Below, in pieces: positions 36,393 to 47,334 of a stretch of DNA of 64,000 nucleotides (the stretch's first letter is position 1; each line of letters begins with the position of its first letter). This stretch comes from Euwallacea fornicatus (Eukaryota; Arthropoda; Insecta; Coleoptera; Curculionidae). Both the position numbers and the translations under genes were made by a program. The stretch lies in assembly GCF_040115645.1 (NCBI RefSeq), contig NC_089562.1, positions 1,550,001-1,614,000 on the forward strand, written 5' to 3'. Under the pieces are notes generated by a model. That model saw nothing but the letters and a program-made list of their open reading frames with translations. It was not told the origin of the DNA and made no database searches.

Positions 36393-38384
36393 CAGCAGAA
36401 ATTTCAGGAGTGACTATCGCCCCTATTCAGGGGTTAAAGTTGAAGGATTGGAAAAAATATGTTCACCCTTGTATTAAAATTCAACAGATTCGAGAGTTTT
36501 TACAAATTTTCGTTTTAAATATTGAAAATCAAAGTGCAAAATTTAACTTTCCTTTGTCTGTCCTCTATAAACGTGTTGTGTTGCACTGACGCTTAACTCG
36601 TCTCCTTTAATTGTTTCAACAATTCCTCCCTTCTAAAATTTACTTCCTTTGGAGATATCCCGTAAAAAACTTACAATCGACTCTCCCTACAACGACCGTT
36701 GATATGTGGCATACTGGCTCTGACCGTCGTTGTCTAATAAGAAAATCAAATCAAAACTGTGGATGGCGTGGAAACTTCCAAAATTTCTTTCTGGATCTTG
36801 ACGATGGTCTGAAATAATCGTTTGTTATCGATCGAAAAGTACTTCACGATCAATCGATCTGGAAAATAGTGTTTGATACTGTGCTCATGGGGCACATGCG
36901 ACTTTTCGGATGTGGTCGAAAAACACGAGGTGAATATCGCTTTTATATTTAATCTGCGCCATACAGTTGTCAATTCAGTAGAGAGCCAAAGATTTTAGAG
37001 TTTAATGATTACTTGCAACTGTATTTAGCAATTTTTTGCACAAGTGCGAAAATCGATATTTACTGGAGCTGGAACGCTGCCTTCTGCGCACGGCAGGGAC
37101 AAGTTACTAGATCATTGAGGAAACCTAATGGTTGTGCCTACAGTTTCTGAGATATTTGAGATTCAAAATTTAAAAATTGTAACAATCCGGTACCTCGCCC
37201 CTTAAGGTTTTTCTGAAAAATTTCAGATTCCTTAGATTGCCGGTTATCTCGTTAATCGACAAATGTGGACCCTGTGTTGACTCTGAATGGCTCCAATGAA
37301 GGCCTGAATCCTAAAAATGCAATTTTCAGAATGTTAATTTCGAGACGGTTTCAAAATCGGCATAATCAGTAATCATTTCACCCCATGTCGCGGTAACAAA
37401 AAAAAAGCAGCTCAGTGCAGGCTTATAGGGCTAATCTAGACGATTAATTTGATCTAATTTTTGTTTTTTTTTTCAAAATTTACGAACTATAGTGGTGTTG
37501 GCCGAGCTAAAATACGACCCTACGGATTACTTATGCGACATGTTCCGGACTAATCCAGGGAGAGTGGCCGTAGGCTTATCAACAGAGTTCCTCTTTTATC
37601 GCCCTCAGTCAATTCGTACGACGATCACGTTAATGAAAAGCGAAAAAATAATAGATGTATTATTCTATGCTTCGTACCAGCTCTCACCGTCCTGTGTTTG
37701 CGGTTTCGTAAAAAAAAACGCATTTCGGAAGGGCCCCGATAGAAACCTATAATAGGGTACCACCCACAAGAAACGGCTGATACATAATTAAACTATTATA
37801 ACATGAATAATTTAAGTTGAAATTAAAAAAAAAAGAACGACGGATTAATCATTTGCCCCCACTGGACAGGGGATGACCCCCAGAACAGTTCGAAAATCCT
37901 TCCGACCAACTCGTATTGTAGATTTTCACTTTGAAATTACCAATGCGCTTGCTCAAAAGGGTTCTTGAACTATACCGAGACATTTTCCTTGTGAGTTGGA
38001 ACCGGTCTTTCATTGGTGTATTTCATTTTCGGTGCGATTTTGTGTTGAGAAAACAAAAAAAAATGCTCTAATGTACATTTAAATCCAAATATTTTTAATT
38101 TCTCTTAAACGTTTAAAATGCGTTTTCAGAAAAATGCCGAAAACCAAAGTCAGTATATGGGCAATGTCCAGTTCCGTACAAAATTTAGAGAACTTAGTTG
38201 AAATGCATCGAGTGCTACCGTCCGTTACGACGGAATTAAGAGCGTCAAAAGAGCAAAAAAAACCTACATAAATACACTGCTTATCAGAAGAATTGCAACA
38301 TTTAGAATTAATGCATCAAACTCGACCGAAACTTGTATGCGTATTTCGATGAAGTAGTAATACAATTCATCTGATTTTACAGAT
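36393..38384. other. Non-coding, nothing recognised
   Basis: Short open frames at 36611-36973 and 37492-37752 show no family. The 300 bp before 38385 probably include an unrecognisable N-terminal part of the Tc1 relic. Confidence 0.35.
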
Positions 38385-38678
38385 AACATCGTGCGTTACA
38401 TACAGGAAGCGTTAGAACCAATAGCTATAACACACATTCAATGTATTGGAAACGTGTTTGTCCAGCAAGACAATGTGTGGTCACATATTGCTCGTGTATT
38501 TATGGCTCATATATAACGTTACAACGTTAATGCGCTTCCTTGACCTCCAGGCTCACCTGATTTTTCCCCCATCGAACACATATGGGACCCATGACATTCT
38601 TTAGCAAAGTTACTGTATACACTACAAGGTGCCTCGGATAAACTACCTCAAGAGGAAATCGGCCATTTGCTTGCTTAG
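38385..38678 (+). pseudogene. Tc1-like transposase relic
   Basis: A single frame interrupted by three stops matches the C-terminal half of Tc1-family transposases: NIVRYIQEALEPI, then VFVQQDNVWSHIARVF (second catalytic Asp), GSPDFSPIEHIWD (third residue, Glu) and QEEIGHLLA. Counting the stops, the spacing from the Asp of QQDN to the Glu of PIEH is 34 residues, the DD34E arrangement. The N-terminal half and the first Asp are not recognisable, and no termini were found. It is older than the Tc element at 42340 and belongs to a different Tc1 subgroup (QQDN and SPDFSPIEHIWD rather than QDND and SPDLNPIEHLW). Confidence 0.8.
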
Positions 38679-40105
38679 ATGAGTTTTTGATGGTATAAAT
38701 TCACAAGATGGTTACACAGATAAGTCGAATTTTAAAGACTTTCTAAACTTCGGTTCAATTGTACGTTACATAATTTATTTTGTGTAGCGTCGTCAGTATA
38801 TTTACAAAGTTTCATAAAAACACGCTCAGTACTTCTAGGTGTTGTAATTTTTGTGATAAGTTCGTATGTTTGATCATAGCTGTACATGTTACTGAATTTA
38901 TATATCCAGTAATGATGAGCCGGCTGCAACGGGGCAAAATTCATATCGACTTTTCAAAAAACACCGCAAGGGCTGTGTTAACGCCATCTGCCTCAGTCAT
39001 TAACCTCTAACCAGAGCCATAATGGATAAGAAGTAGTGGACCCTTCAGCATATTGTTGATGGCTCTGAAAGCCTTTTCATGGTTTTGGCGCCAAATAGGA
39101 ATTGACTTTTCTTAGAAGTTCTTGTAAAGGATCGTCAATGACATATAATTTATTCACAAACTTAGGAGCAATTTACTAGCTCTAGTTGAGAAAGCACGTA
39201 TTACGTTTGCCCCAGTAGAATCAACACTGATCCCACTGGGTAAGACAATTATTTACAAAAATTTGCATTTTGCAGGCCGGAGACGAACTCCAGTCTTGCG
39301 ATCTCCGCAAAACTTGCTGCACTCGAGAATTGTGCTCGTCCTAGTCAGGAGCCATGACCAGAATTCGCCAAGATAAACGAGGATGCCATTACTGACCTTA
39401 TGTATCCACGCCTAAATAGTGATCAAGAAACGTATCTTCCGTCATTAAAGTTTCATCTAATTAAGTGCTAATATCTTTCAAATGCAAGTAATGTATCCAG
39501 AGACCAGGGCCTTAGTAAATTCCCGTTGAAAATCACTTTGGGCAACTACCCAAGTTTAGTAATACAAGGACTCGATACTGCCACCATTCCACACCTAATG
39601 TGCTGACAAATAGGAGAGAATTTACGGTATGTGCAAAGTTCTTGCGGGGATGTAATGAAACTCAGCTTTACCGGTCTGTAAAGCTCACTTTAAACTTCCC
39701 TTTTAGTTGATACACAGGCAGAGCAGTTAAAAACTTTAGCCTAGGTTTGTAAGTGCAGTACCATTGCTTAATTAGTTTGGATAATTTATATAAGCAATGA
39801 AATAATATTTTGGATTTGTGCTAGATCGAATCAGATGAGATGTAGAATTATGCAAAGCAGTCAAAGCTTTGTTACATAGCGTTCCAATTAGTACGTTTAC
39901 CTTCAAAACAGAATGGCTTATTGGTCAATCGGTTATTTAAGGGATTAACGGCTTATCAACTGCTTTCACAGCTAATGACCAGTTTCATGTCAAAAGTGTA
40001 GGTAAATTTACGTCTCCGTATGTTTTAAACGTGCCTTATAAACTCTAACGAGAGAGCTTGAAATATCAAAAATGTTGCCTAATTATTACCCCGCAATTTT
40101 TTCCT
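38679..40105. other. Non-coding, nothing recognised
   Basis: No supported gene or repeat. Several short opposed open frames at 38732-39010 lack motifs. Confidence 0.35.
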
Positions 40106-40107
40106 TA

Positions 40108-40675
40108 CACAGGGTGTTTTCGGGTCAAAAAACAATACTTTAGGCAATGACGATCACGCGATCTTTGAAAGAAAGCTCTTAGCTATGTTCATTAACGAAG
40201 AGTATGCCGATGTGGCCTTTATTTACGGATTTGTCAACGGTAATGCGTTTAAAGCTTTGAAAGAATATGAATGTCGTTTCTCCGAACTGGACATATTCAA
40301 TAATGGAACATTTCTCAAGTTTACCGCACATTGAGGATGACCGGTCACTTTCCTAGCCGAGCAGTTGATGTTTGAGACTTTATTGAAAATGAAAATCTTG
40401 AGGAAAATATTTAAAGAATTTCCGAAGGAAATCCTACAACCAGCATATGTGGGAGAGCAAGGAGACTTCGCATATTTTATACTATGGCACATAGACCTCT
40501 CCGGTGAGATGGTGAATACCTTTTCCACGAAAATAAGGTACAAGATTTATTATGAAGCGACAAGGAACTTTGCGTTATTGTCTGTCAGTGTCACGCAACT
40601 CGGACTATTGGGTGCACGACAATCCATTTGCAACTCGCCGTATCCATTACCAACATCAACTTTCGATTAGTGTTT
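40108..40675 (+). pseudogene. DUF4817-type element relic, 5' half
   Basis: TTA-CACAGGGTGTTTTCGG at 40105-40124 looks like an element terminus. From an ATG at 40185 the frame reads FINEEYADVAFIYGFVNGNA and then EYECRFSELDIF, a clear DUF4817 helix-turn-helix domain of insect transposases; it hits a stop near 40334. In another frame from about 40389, SEGNPTTSICGRARRLRIFY and then GEYLFHENKVQDLL match the second HTH and the YPFHxQRVQxL block that follows it. Nothing convincing of the catalytic part follows. Frameshifts and stops show a dead copy. It lies upstream of the first exon seen of the Ig gene. Confidence 0.75.
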
Positions 40676-41219
40676 GGTTAGGATTAATAGAACCTCGTTT
40701 ATTCGAGCCCTATTTTATCCAAAATTGAGGCAGTTCGTCTTATAAACTTCTTAGAATTAAAGCTTAACCTTCGCCTTGAAAATGTTCCTTTATTAGTAAG
40801 ACAGCTGGCTTGAATCCAATTGAGCGGGTGTCTAGCTCATAGTGATGGACAGGTGTCTACGCGACTGAATTGAAATTATCTGGGAATGTTAATTAGACGC
40901 CTTCGAGAAAATGGCCTCCGCGCAGCACAGACACGACTCTTCGGAATTTTTACCTTCGGGGTAACTTAAAAGCTGAAACGTATTGCCAACCTAAGTATTT
41001 CGGATTTTTTATTGTCTTTTTGATTTTGCGGTTGAGAATTTTCGATTTTGTCCGATATTTGGGCACATGTAACATTATTAAAAATCGAGGAGAAAAACAC
41101 TGAATAGTTGTCAAATCACTGAAAATTGGACTCTTGCTTATATGATTTTTTTGTTGGAAATGAGCTGTATAATCGCCTCCTAAAGCATATTCTCTCATGG
41201 TAAAGTATATGTTTAAATA
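40676..41219. other. Non-coding, nothing recognised
   Basis: About 540 bp between the DUF4817 relic and the Mos1-like mariner. No feature seen. Confidence 0.35.
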
Positions 41220-42339
41220 CCAAAAAGTGTCTAAATACAGGGCCCGTTCAAGTAAAGGTTACAGGGTTAATTTGTTGTTAGTCTTTGATGACCTTGAACT
41301 TTTTCTCTTTCCCCCATAAGAGTCCAACGAAGTCTAACTTTTATTTTTCATAACTGATCCTCTATTTCAGACTTGTTTTGTGGAATCTACGCCTAATTGC
41401 ACATACAGACATATCAAATTTTATTAAAGATAGATAAACAAAATTTCGCCCTTGGAAAATCACAGTGCTATGAGTGGTTTAAAAAATTCAAAAGTGGCAA
41501 TTTTGACGTCAACAACGAAGAGCGTGGAAAACCACCGAAAAAGTTTGAAGACGGCGAGTTGCAAGCTTTGTTGGATGAGGACGATGCTCAAACGCAACAA
41601 CAATTAGCGAACCAATCAAATGTGACACGAGAAGCCATTTCCATTCGTTTGAAAGCTACGGGAAAAATTCAGAAGATAGGAAAATGGGTTCCACATGAAC
41701 TCGATGAAAGACAGCAAGAAAATCGAAAAACCACTTGCCAATTGTTGCTGGCCAGGTATAACAGAAAGTCATTTCTTCATCGAATTGTGACTGGTGACGA
41801 AAAATGGATCTATTTCGAGAATTCCAAACGTAAAAAATCACGGGTAACTCCAGGCGAACCATCAGCATCGTCAGCAAGACCAAATCGATATGGACGGAAA
41901 ACAATGCTCTGTGTTTGGTGGGATCAAAAAGGCGTAATTTATTATGAGCTGCTGAAACCTGGAGAAACAGTTAATACTGAACGTTACCGACAACAAGTGA
42001 TGGACTTGCATCGAGCTTTGCGTGAAAGACGACCAGAATATCAAGAACGGCAACACAAGGTGATATTGCTTGATGATAATGCACGATCACACACTGCAAA
42101 ACTGGTGAAGGAAACGATTGGGACGTTTCATTGGGAAGTACTATGGCATGCGGCTTATTCACCCGACTTAGCACCATCCGATTATCACTTATTTGCATCG
42201 ATGGAACACGCTCTTGCAGAACAGCGCTTCACCTCTTACGAAACAGTTCGAAAATGGCTCGATGAACGGTTTGCCTCAAAAGAACGACAGTTCTTTTGGC
42301 GTGGCATCCACAAATTGCCAGAGAGATGGGAAAAATGTA

Positions 42340-42563
42340 CAGTGGCACAAAAAAGTCTCCGTACGGTTAGTTATCACACAAACTTATGGAGTTTTAGAGG
42401 CAACATAAATAGTTTATCAACAAAATATATAACAATCTACAAAAGGAACATTCCTTAGTCCATTAACAATGATAATCAAGAAGTTAGTCAAAGAAATTCC
42501 AATTTTAGACGAACTTTTCTTAATATTGGACATATTCTTGCACAAAAAAGTCTCCGTACGATT
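42340..42563 (+). repeat. Left IR of Tc element with two internal direct repeats
   Basis: About 224 bp. The 20-bp motif CACAAAAAAGTCTCCGTACG occurs at 42346 and 42541 in the same orientation. These are presumed binding sites for the HTH domain of the transposase (inference from IR/DR elements). Confidence 0.85.
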
Positions 42564-42681
42564 CAAAGATGTACGCAATAAACTTTTTTGTTGCTAAGGA
42601 ACGCCGATAAATAAAAATTCCTATGTGGTTAGCTTCGCAATAATATGTATCAGTTACTAAAAACATCTCAAAGAGTACATC

Positions 42682-43711
42682 ATGAATTCAAAAAATCGTG
42701 AAATTGATGCCGATTTGAGGCAGTTAATCATTAAATTGTATTGTGAGGGCCATTCAATGGCTAAAGTAGCAAACATGGTAAAGAGATCAAAGTCAACGGT
42801 ACAATATACAATTGATCGCTATGGAAAACATGGTATGGTAAAAACAAGACCAAGAACTGGACGTCCAAAGACTCTGAAAGCGCAAGAGGAACGATATATT
42901 GTGCGTCACATTAAGAAAAATCCAAAAGTAACCGCCACGCAAATCAATAAAAATTAAAAAAAAAGACTTAAACCTAAATTGTAGTGACGAAACGGTTCGA
43001 AATGTTCTAAGATGCAACGGTTATAAAGCCAGATCCATCCGCAAAAAGCCCTTTATTTCGAAAGCGAACAGGCTAAAACGGTTGAAATATACTAAAGAGC
43101 ATTTAAATAAGGACCAGGACTTCTGGAACAACATAATTTTTAGCGACGAGAGCAAATTTAACATTCATGGATTGAATGGCAAAGGAAAAGTGTGGAGAAA
43201 ACCGAATACTGAGTTTGAAATTAAAAATTTATCTGCAACGGTCAAACATGGAGGCGGAAGCGTTATGGTTTGGGGTTGCATGTCGGCAGCAGGAATAGGC
43301 AATCTGTGTTTTGTTGACGAAATAATGGACAGTAAAGCGTATGTGAACATTTTAAAAACAAATCTTAAAGCTAGTGCGGAAAAGTTGGGCCTTAGTAGAT
43401 CTTTTATTTTTATGCAAGACAATGATCCAAAACATACCTCGCGTCTAGCAAAAGAATGGCTGTTATATAACATTAAGAGTATTCTAAATCACCCACCCCA
43501 ATCGCCTGATCTAAATCCGATTGAGCATCTGTGGGAACACTTGGAGCGAAAAATAAGATCATATACAATTACTAATAAAAATGACTTAAAAGAAGCATTA
43601 TTAAAAGAATGGTCCAAAATACCGCCTAATGTAACATCAAATTTAGTTAATTCTATGAATCGACGATTACATGCAGTGTTAAAGTCTAAAGGAAACCCCA
43701 CAAATTATTAA
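42682..43711 (+). pseudogene. Tc1/Tc3-like transposase with one frameshift
   Basis: ATG at 42682 opens MNSKNREIDADLRQLI, a paired-like HTH (HSMAKVANMVKRSKSTVQ) and the GRPR-type linker RPRTGRPKTL. The frame meets TAA at 42955 in an A-rich run (42948-42966). Continuing one frame over, without another stop, come CSDETVRNVLRCNGYKAR, KKPFISKANRLKRL and the catalytic domain. In the 209-codon second part, IIFSDESKF carries D22, FMQDNDPKHTS D113 and SPDLNPIEHLWEHLE E148, with 34 residues between the last two: DD34E. It ends KGNPTNY-stop at 43711. Total length is about 343 codons, normal for the family. A single indel in the A-run is the only lesion seen; a sequencing or assembly error there is possible, as is a real inactivating mutation. 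Confidence 0.9.
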
Positions 43712-43769
43712 ACATTTATTGTTCCAATAATTCAATTAAATTTAGTTAATATTAGTTTAGTCATATGAA

Positions 43770-43993
43770 ATCGTACGGAGACTTTTTTGTGCAAGAATAT
43801 GTCCAATATTAAGAAAAGTTCGTCTAAAATTGGAATTTCTTTGACTAACTTCTTGATTATCATTGTTAATGGACTAAGGAATGTTCCTTGTTGTAGATTG
43901 TTATATATTTTGTTGATAAACTATTTATGTTGCCTCTAAAACTCCATAAGTCTGTGTGATAACTAACCGTACGGAGACTTTTTTGTGCCACTG
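43770..43993 (-). repeat. Right IR of Tc element with two internal direct repeats
   Basis: Mirror of the left IR. The inverse motif CGTACGGAGACTTTTTTGTG is at 43772 and 43968. Confidence 0.85.
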
Positions 43994-44102
43994 TATATTT
44001 AACGATGGGAAATATTTCGAATAAAATATTTTTTATAATTATTGCGCAGCTAAGTTATGCTTTTTATTAAAAGATTCCGGTTTCATATTTACAGAGCTGG
44101 TA

Positions 44103-45954
44103 TAATAACGTCTGCGGATGAAATCCATTTTTCCATCCATTCCCATTCAAAGTCACATAAGGAACGCGATAAACGTAAGTGTGTTACGCAACATTAACAA
44201 TGGCAATATAATTCGATAAGTCCAAATATTGTCGCTGATACACATTATGATTTTCCAATATGCGATGTCGACTCATAACTGTAATTCCGAGGTTCTAAAT
44301 ACACAAATCCTGGCTGCAATTAAGCCGGATTTTGTTATAATGGCCATATTCAGTAAATATTAAAATCTAGTCGGGATTATTGGTTATTGGTCAATTCAAG
44401 ATACTTCCTCTATGAAATTTTCCACAATTGAATAGTTAACATTACGATTAGCGGATATGATAAATCTGTTGTTTATATGCACAAGACGACAGGTTTAATT
44501 AAAATTAACCGAACAGCAAATTTCACTTTAACCTTTCGTTGCGTTCATTTGCATTTGTGATTTAATTACGTCTCTAGAACGCATGCACCTGTCGAGATGG
44601 ATAAATAATTATTCCTTTGCGTTCTATTGATGTTACTGTTGCCGTCCGTGTTATTACTAATTTATTGTTGTTTTTAACCAACCGCATCGAGCCAGACAAG
44701 GAAAACAAATAAATAGTTCTGCCTTCAAATTAAGCCCTCCAAAAATATTATTTTTTCACTTTATTGACTGATCTATTAAAATCATGTACCGAGTATTTAG
44801 TGCAATGAAAAAGCACTCCATAATACACTGGTCGGGTTTGTTATCTCGTGTATCGTCCCTGGTGCACAGCAAATACTCCGCCAAATAATTAGATTACTCT
44901 TGTTTTACGGATTTATTGGTGCGCATAAACTAGATAAATCCGCAATGTTAAATTAAATTTTGTTTTTGTGATTTTAATCCGCATCCAATAGATCATAAAA
45001 CCCTCTAATATAGCAACTTAATTAAGCAACTAATCTTGATACTACTCATATTTACGGTTAATCCTGAGCGGAATTTACTACCTACATCTTGTCCCCACGT
45101 TGCGAACCATTTTCCGTAAATGGGCCGTAACCGAAAATTAATTACGGAAATTTATCGGCCCAAATTGAACAAGCAACTTTAGATCTCCTCTGACGAAGGA
45201 AAGGCCTTTGATTATGTATTCAACTCGGCCCTCAGGTCACCTGGTCCAGTTCCGAAATCGGTAATTTATTTAGTAAGGCCCTGCTTACTAACTAAAGGGA
45301 CAACGTTTTCGACGTTGGTCCTCGTAATTTACTTATGTGGTTGTGTATTGTTGAAAGGAGGTTGGTTCGGAGCAGTTTACTTTCGGAGCGTAATGATAAT
45401 TGCATAGAAAATTTATTCTATTCAGTAGGAGAAAATGCTGCTGCTGCGGAGGCCCCGTGCACTGTGCATGAAAACTAATACAGCGCACAGGCCGAATGAT
45501 ATTTTTTAGAAAATTACGTCGATCTGTTCATGACCAAGTTACAGAATCATTAGAAAAAAAGAGACGTCTTTTTGAAGACCACGGCATGCCCCATTCGGAA
45601 CGTTGATGAGTTTCCTCTATTAAGCCTTGAATTTGCTTGTTCGGTGTCCAATTTAGGGACTACTACAAGCAACAGGCTAATTCGGGTTAGTTCAGGTTAA
45701 CTCGGGCTAGTTCAGCAATAAACTTGTACATTCCAAATCAAAGAAGACTTGCCGATCAATATGGCGGTTCTTGTGCGTCGCAGACATTTCCATAAAAACC
45801 AGGACGTTTGTTTGTGAATTTTACAAATAAAGGGTTTGCCATTTATTGGTTTCTTTTTGAAGTCGCTATTTGTCGAATATTTTTAAACAAGCGTTGTTTT
45901 ATCCAATAAAGTACACCTGTCGTATGTACGGAAAATGATTTCAGTTAAATGGAC
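44103..45954. other. Non-coding, nothing recognised
   Basis: AT-rich sequence without a supported gene or inverted repeat. A run of GGTTAGTTCAGGTTAACTCG lies at about 45684-45703. It is not long enough to call a telomere-like array. Confidence 0.35.
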
Positions 45955-46278
45955 GCCCTGGATGGCTTGACAGCCGCCCATTTTGTCACCCCATTGCACA
46001 GCACATTTTCGATACTTTACGGTTCGATTTCGCGAAAAACTCGATTAATGTCCCCTTTAAGTGCGCTAACTGCTTGGGGATCGTTGGTGTGACCACGCTG
46101 CCCAGACATATAGAGAGAATTCCAGCAGGGTCAAATCGCAGCTGCGCGGTGGCCAATTAATGGCACCAAACAGATTCATAACGCGGTTAGCGAATTTGGT
46201 ACGTAAAAAATCAATTGTTTTTCTACATGTGGGACACGAGTTCCGTTGCCACATATAAAGGGCCATCTGCATCATCAT
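45955..46278 (-). pseudogene. DUF4817-family transposase relic, C-terminal half
   Basis: Reading leftwards: CRKTIDFLRTKFANRVMNLF, INWPPRSCDLTLLEFSLYVW (the WPPRSPDLTPLDFFLWG block, with the third Asp replaced by Glu in LEFSL), and, continuing past 46066, QAVSALKGDINRVFREIEP up to a stop, then more family-like sequence with WAAVKP. The frame is open for about 70 codons before the first stop. The catalytic middle is not present. Copy R1b abuts it on the right, and a second relic of the family follows at 46465. Confidence 0.75.
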
Positions 46279-46430
46279 TCGACCATGTGCATCTTCATGT
46301 GGTTATTTGCGTTTCTTCCCATTTTATCTTGGGTCTTATCCATATATGACGGCTGGTGGACCACCGCCCCCCTATAAGAGCCCAGAGATGGGGCATAATC
46401 TACTGGGTAATTCTAGACAAATGGGACAAG
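46262..46430 (+). repeat. Dispersed repeat R1, copy b
   Basis: CCATCTGCATCATCATTC, ATCTTCATGTGGTTATTTGC, TTCTTCCCATTTTATCTT and GATGGGGCATAATCTAC align in order with R1 copies at 27815 and 48675. The middle (GGCTGGTGGACCACC) is diverged. Confidence 0.55.
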
Positions 46431-46464
46431 CAAATATCTTAAATTCGGGAAGATTTACAAAAAA

Positions 46465-46755
46465 AACGTTTCGAATGACTCCACAAAAATAAATCTGGCG
46501 GAGTCAAGTCTGGTAATAGAGCTGACCAGTTAAGTGCACCATCACGTCCAATCTACGTTTGTGGAAAATGTTCATTTAAAACTACTCTAACACTCCTGGC
46601 ATAACGAGCAGCGCAGCCATCATGTTGAAACCACGTTGTCAACTTTCGCTCTAAATTAACTTCTTCAAGATGTGGCGAATCTTCTAGCGAAAAACTCCTA
46701 TACCTTTCTACATTCAGGTTCTTATCGATGAACTGTGGCCCAATCAGGTACCTGT
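46465..46755 (-). pseudogene. DUF4817-family transposase relic, catalytic part
   Basis: The best-preserved stretch of this family in the window. Reading leftwards from 46752 one frame gives LIGPQFIDKNLNVERYRSF, HLEEVNLERKLTTWFQHDGC (second catalytic Asp), SVRVVLNEHFPQT, a single TAG, IGRDGALNW and LLPDLTPPDLFLWSH (third Asp in PPDLF). Compared with the family, the LIGPYFxxxNLNGxRY, WFQQDGAPPH and PDLTPLDFFLWG blocks are all there. Only one stop occurs in about 97 codons. Upstream (46756-46810) similarity fades. It may be the same insertion as the relic at 45955 or, more likely, a second copy, because both contain the PPRSPDL block. Confidence 0.82.
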
Positions 46756-47334
46756 GTTCAATCGTCCTTCCTCAACCAACATCGTCGTTCTTCGACATAA
46801 TTTTCTTCGGGCAGTTATGCTGAAAATTTGATCCTCATATGTTTAATCTTAGTTAAAATACATTATTGTTTTTTTGTAAGACCGATTGTGTTAAATAAAG
46901 ATTCATAATTCGCGTTGCTCCATCCTGCTGGAACTAACCCTCGTTCAAGTCCAAATCGGCTAATTGGGGGCACAAAAAATAAGTTATCATGTCTCTGTAG
47001 CGCGCTCAGTTTCCCGTATCTTGACAAAAGTTTACTATTCAGGTAAAGTAATTAAGTATTGGATGCGCAATAAACAGGTAGGGGGTCCGAAAGGTCCGAC
47101 ATACTCAGAAAAAAAATGACGCAATTTTAATTTATTTCAGTGCGTGTATGTGATGATTCGTAAAGCTCTTAAATTGCGAAAAAATCAGTGATGTAGAGAT
47201 TTTTAATTTTAAATTCAACACAAACTATTGCATGATCAAGCTCGCTACGTTATTGCAATTGTGTTGCATTTTATGTGATGCGAAGCTGAGCAGAATTAAT
47301 CGCTGGAACCATTTGGTAACGTTCAAGACGAGTT
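46756..47334. other. Non-coding, nothing firm
   Basis: Possibly 5' parts of the neighbouring transposons. No motif or terminus was identified. Confidence 0.3.

Larger units (their letters stand above)
42340..43993 (+). mobile_element. Tc1/Tc3-like element with IR/DR termini, nested in mariner
   Basis: Complete 1654-bp element flanked by TA (42338-42339 and 43994-43995). Both ends are CAGTGGCACAAAAAAGTC and the inverted arms (about 42340-42563 and 43770-43993) differ, by eye, by one substitution and one single-base indel. Each arm contains two copies of the 20-mer CACAAAAAAGTCTCCGTACG, outer and inner, about 195 bp apart, the IR/DR layout known from Tc3 and Sleeping Beauty-type elements as paired transposase binding sites. 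It encodes one transposase in the same orientation as the host mariner. The near-identity of the arms points to recent insertion. Confidence 0.93.
41397..44024 (+). pseudogene. Mos1-like mariner transposase, N-terminus damaged and interrupted
   Basis: DDE transposase that cuts and pastes DNA at TA sites. The frame from 41397 (opened by a stop at 41394, with TTG not ATG) carries QCYEWFKKFKSGNFDV, the HTH region, WVPHEL (residues 97-102 of this frame), VTGDEKWIYFE (D134), LLDDNARSHTA (D227) and YSPDLAPSDYHLF (D262). The D134-D227 and D227-D262 intervals are 92 and 34 residues, the mariner DD34D. It reads through to LPERWEKC at 42338 and is there cut by the Tc insert. After 43995 the missing C-terminus continues in frame (FNDGKYFE) to a TAA at 44022. 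About 30 N-terminal residues are not recognisable. Until the Tc insertion the rest of the frame was intact, so this mariner was fairly young when hit. Confidence 0.88.
41220..44100 (+). mobile_element. Mos1-like (mauritiana-type) mariner, split by a Tc element
   Basis: The transposase at 41397 onward is very close in style to Mos1 of the mauritiana subfamily. Proposed ends: TA-CCAAAAAGTGTCTAAATA at 41218 and, read inward from 44100, CCAGCTCTGTAAATATGAAA next to TA (44101-44102). The two termini match each other only partly, so the exact limits are tentative. Without the 42340-43993 insert plus one TA, the element is about 1.2 kb, close to the 1.3 kb usual for mariner. The shortfall is probably a deletion in the 5' part. 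Confidence 0.6.

Noticed and set aside
45684..45715. TCAGG/TTAGG-like words (also near 16525-16555) as interstitial telomere repeat
   Set aside because: Only two or three imperfect units, mixed with other sequence.
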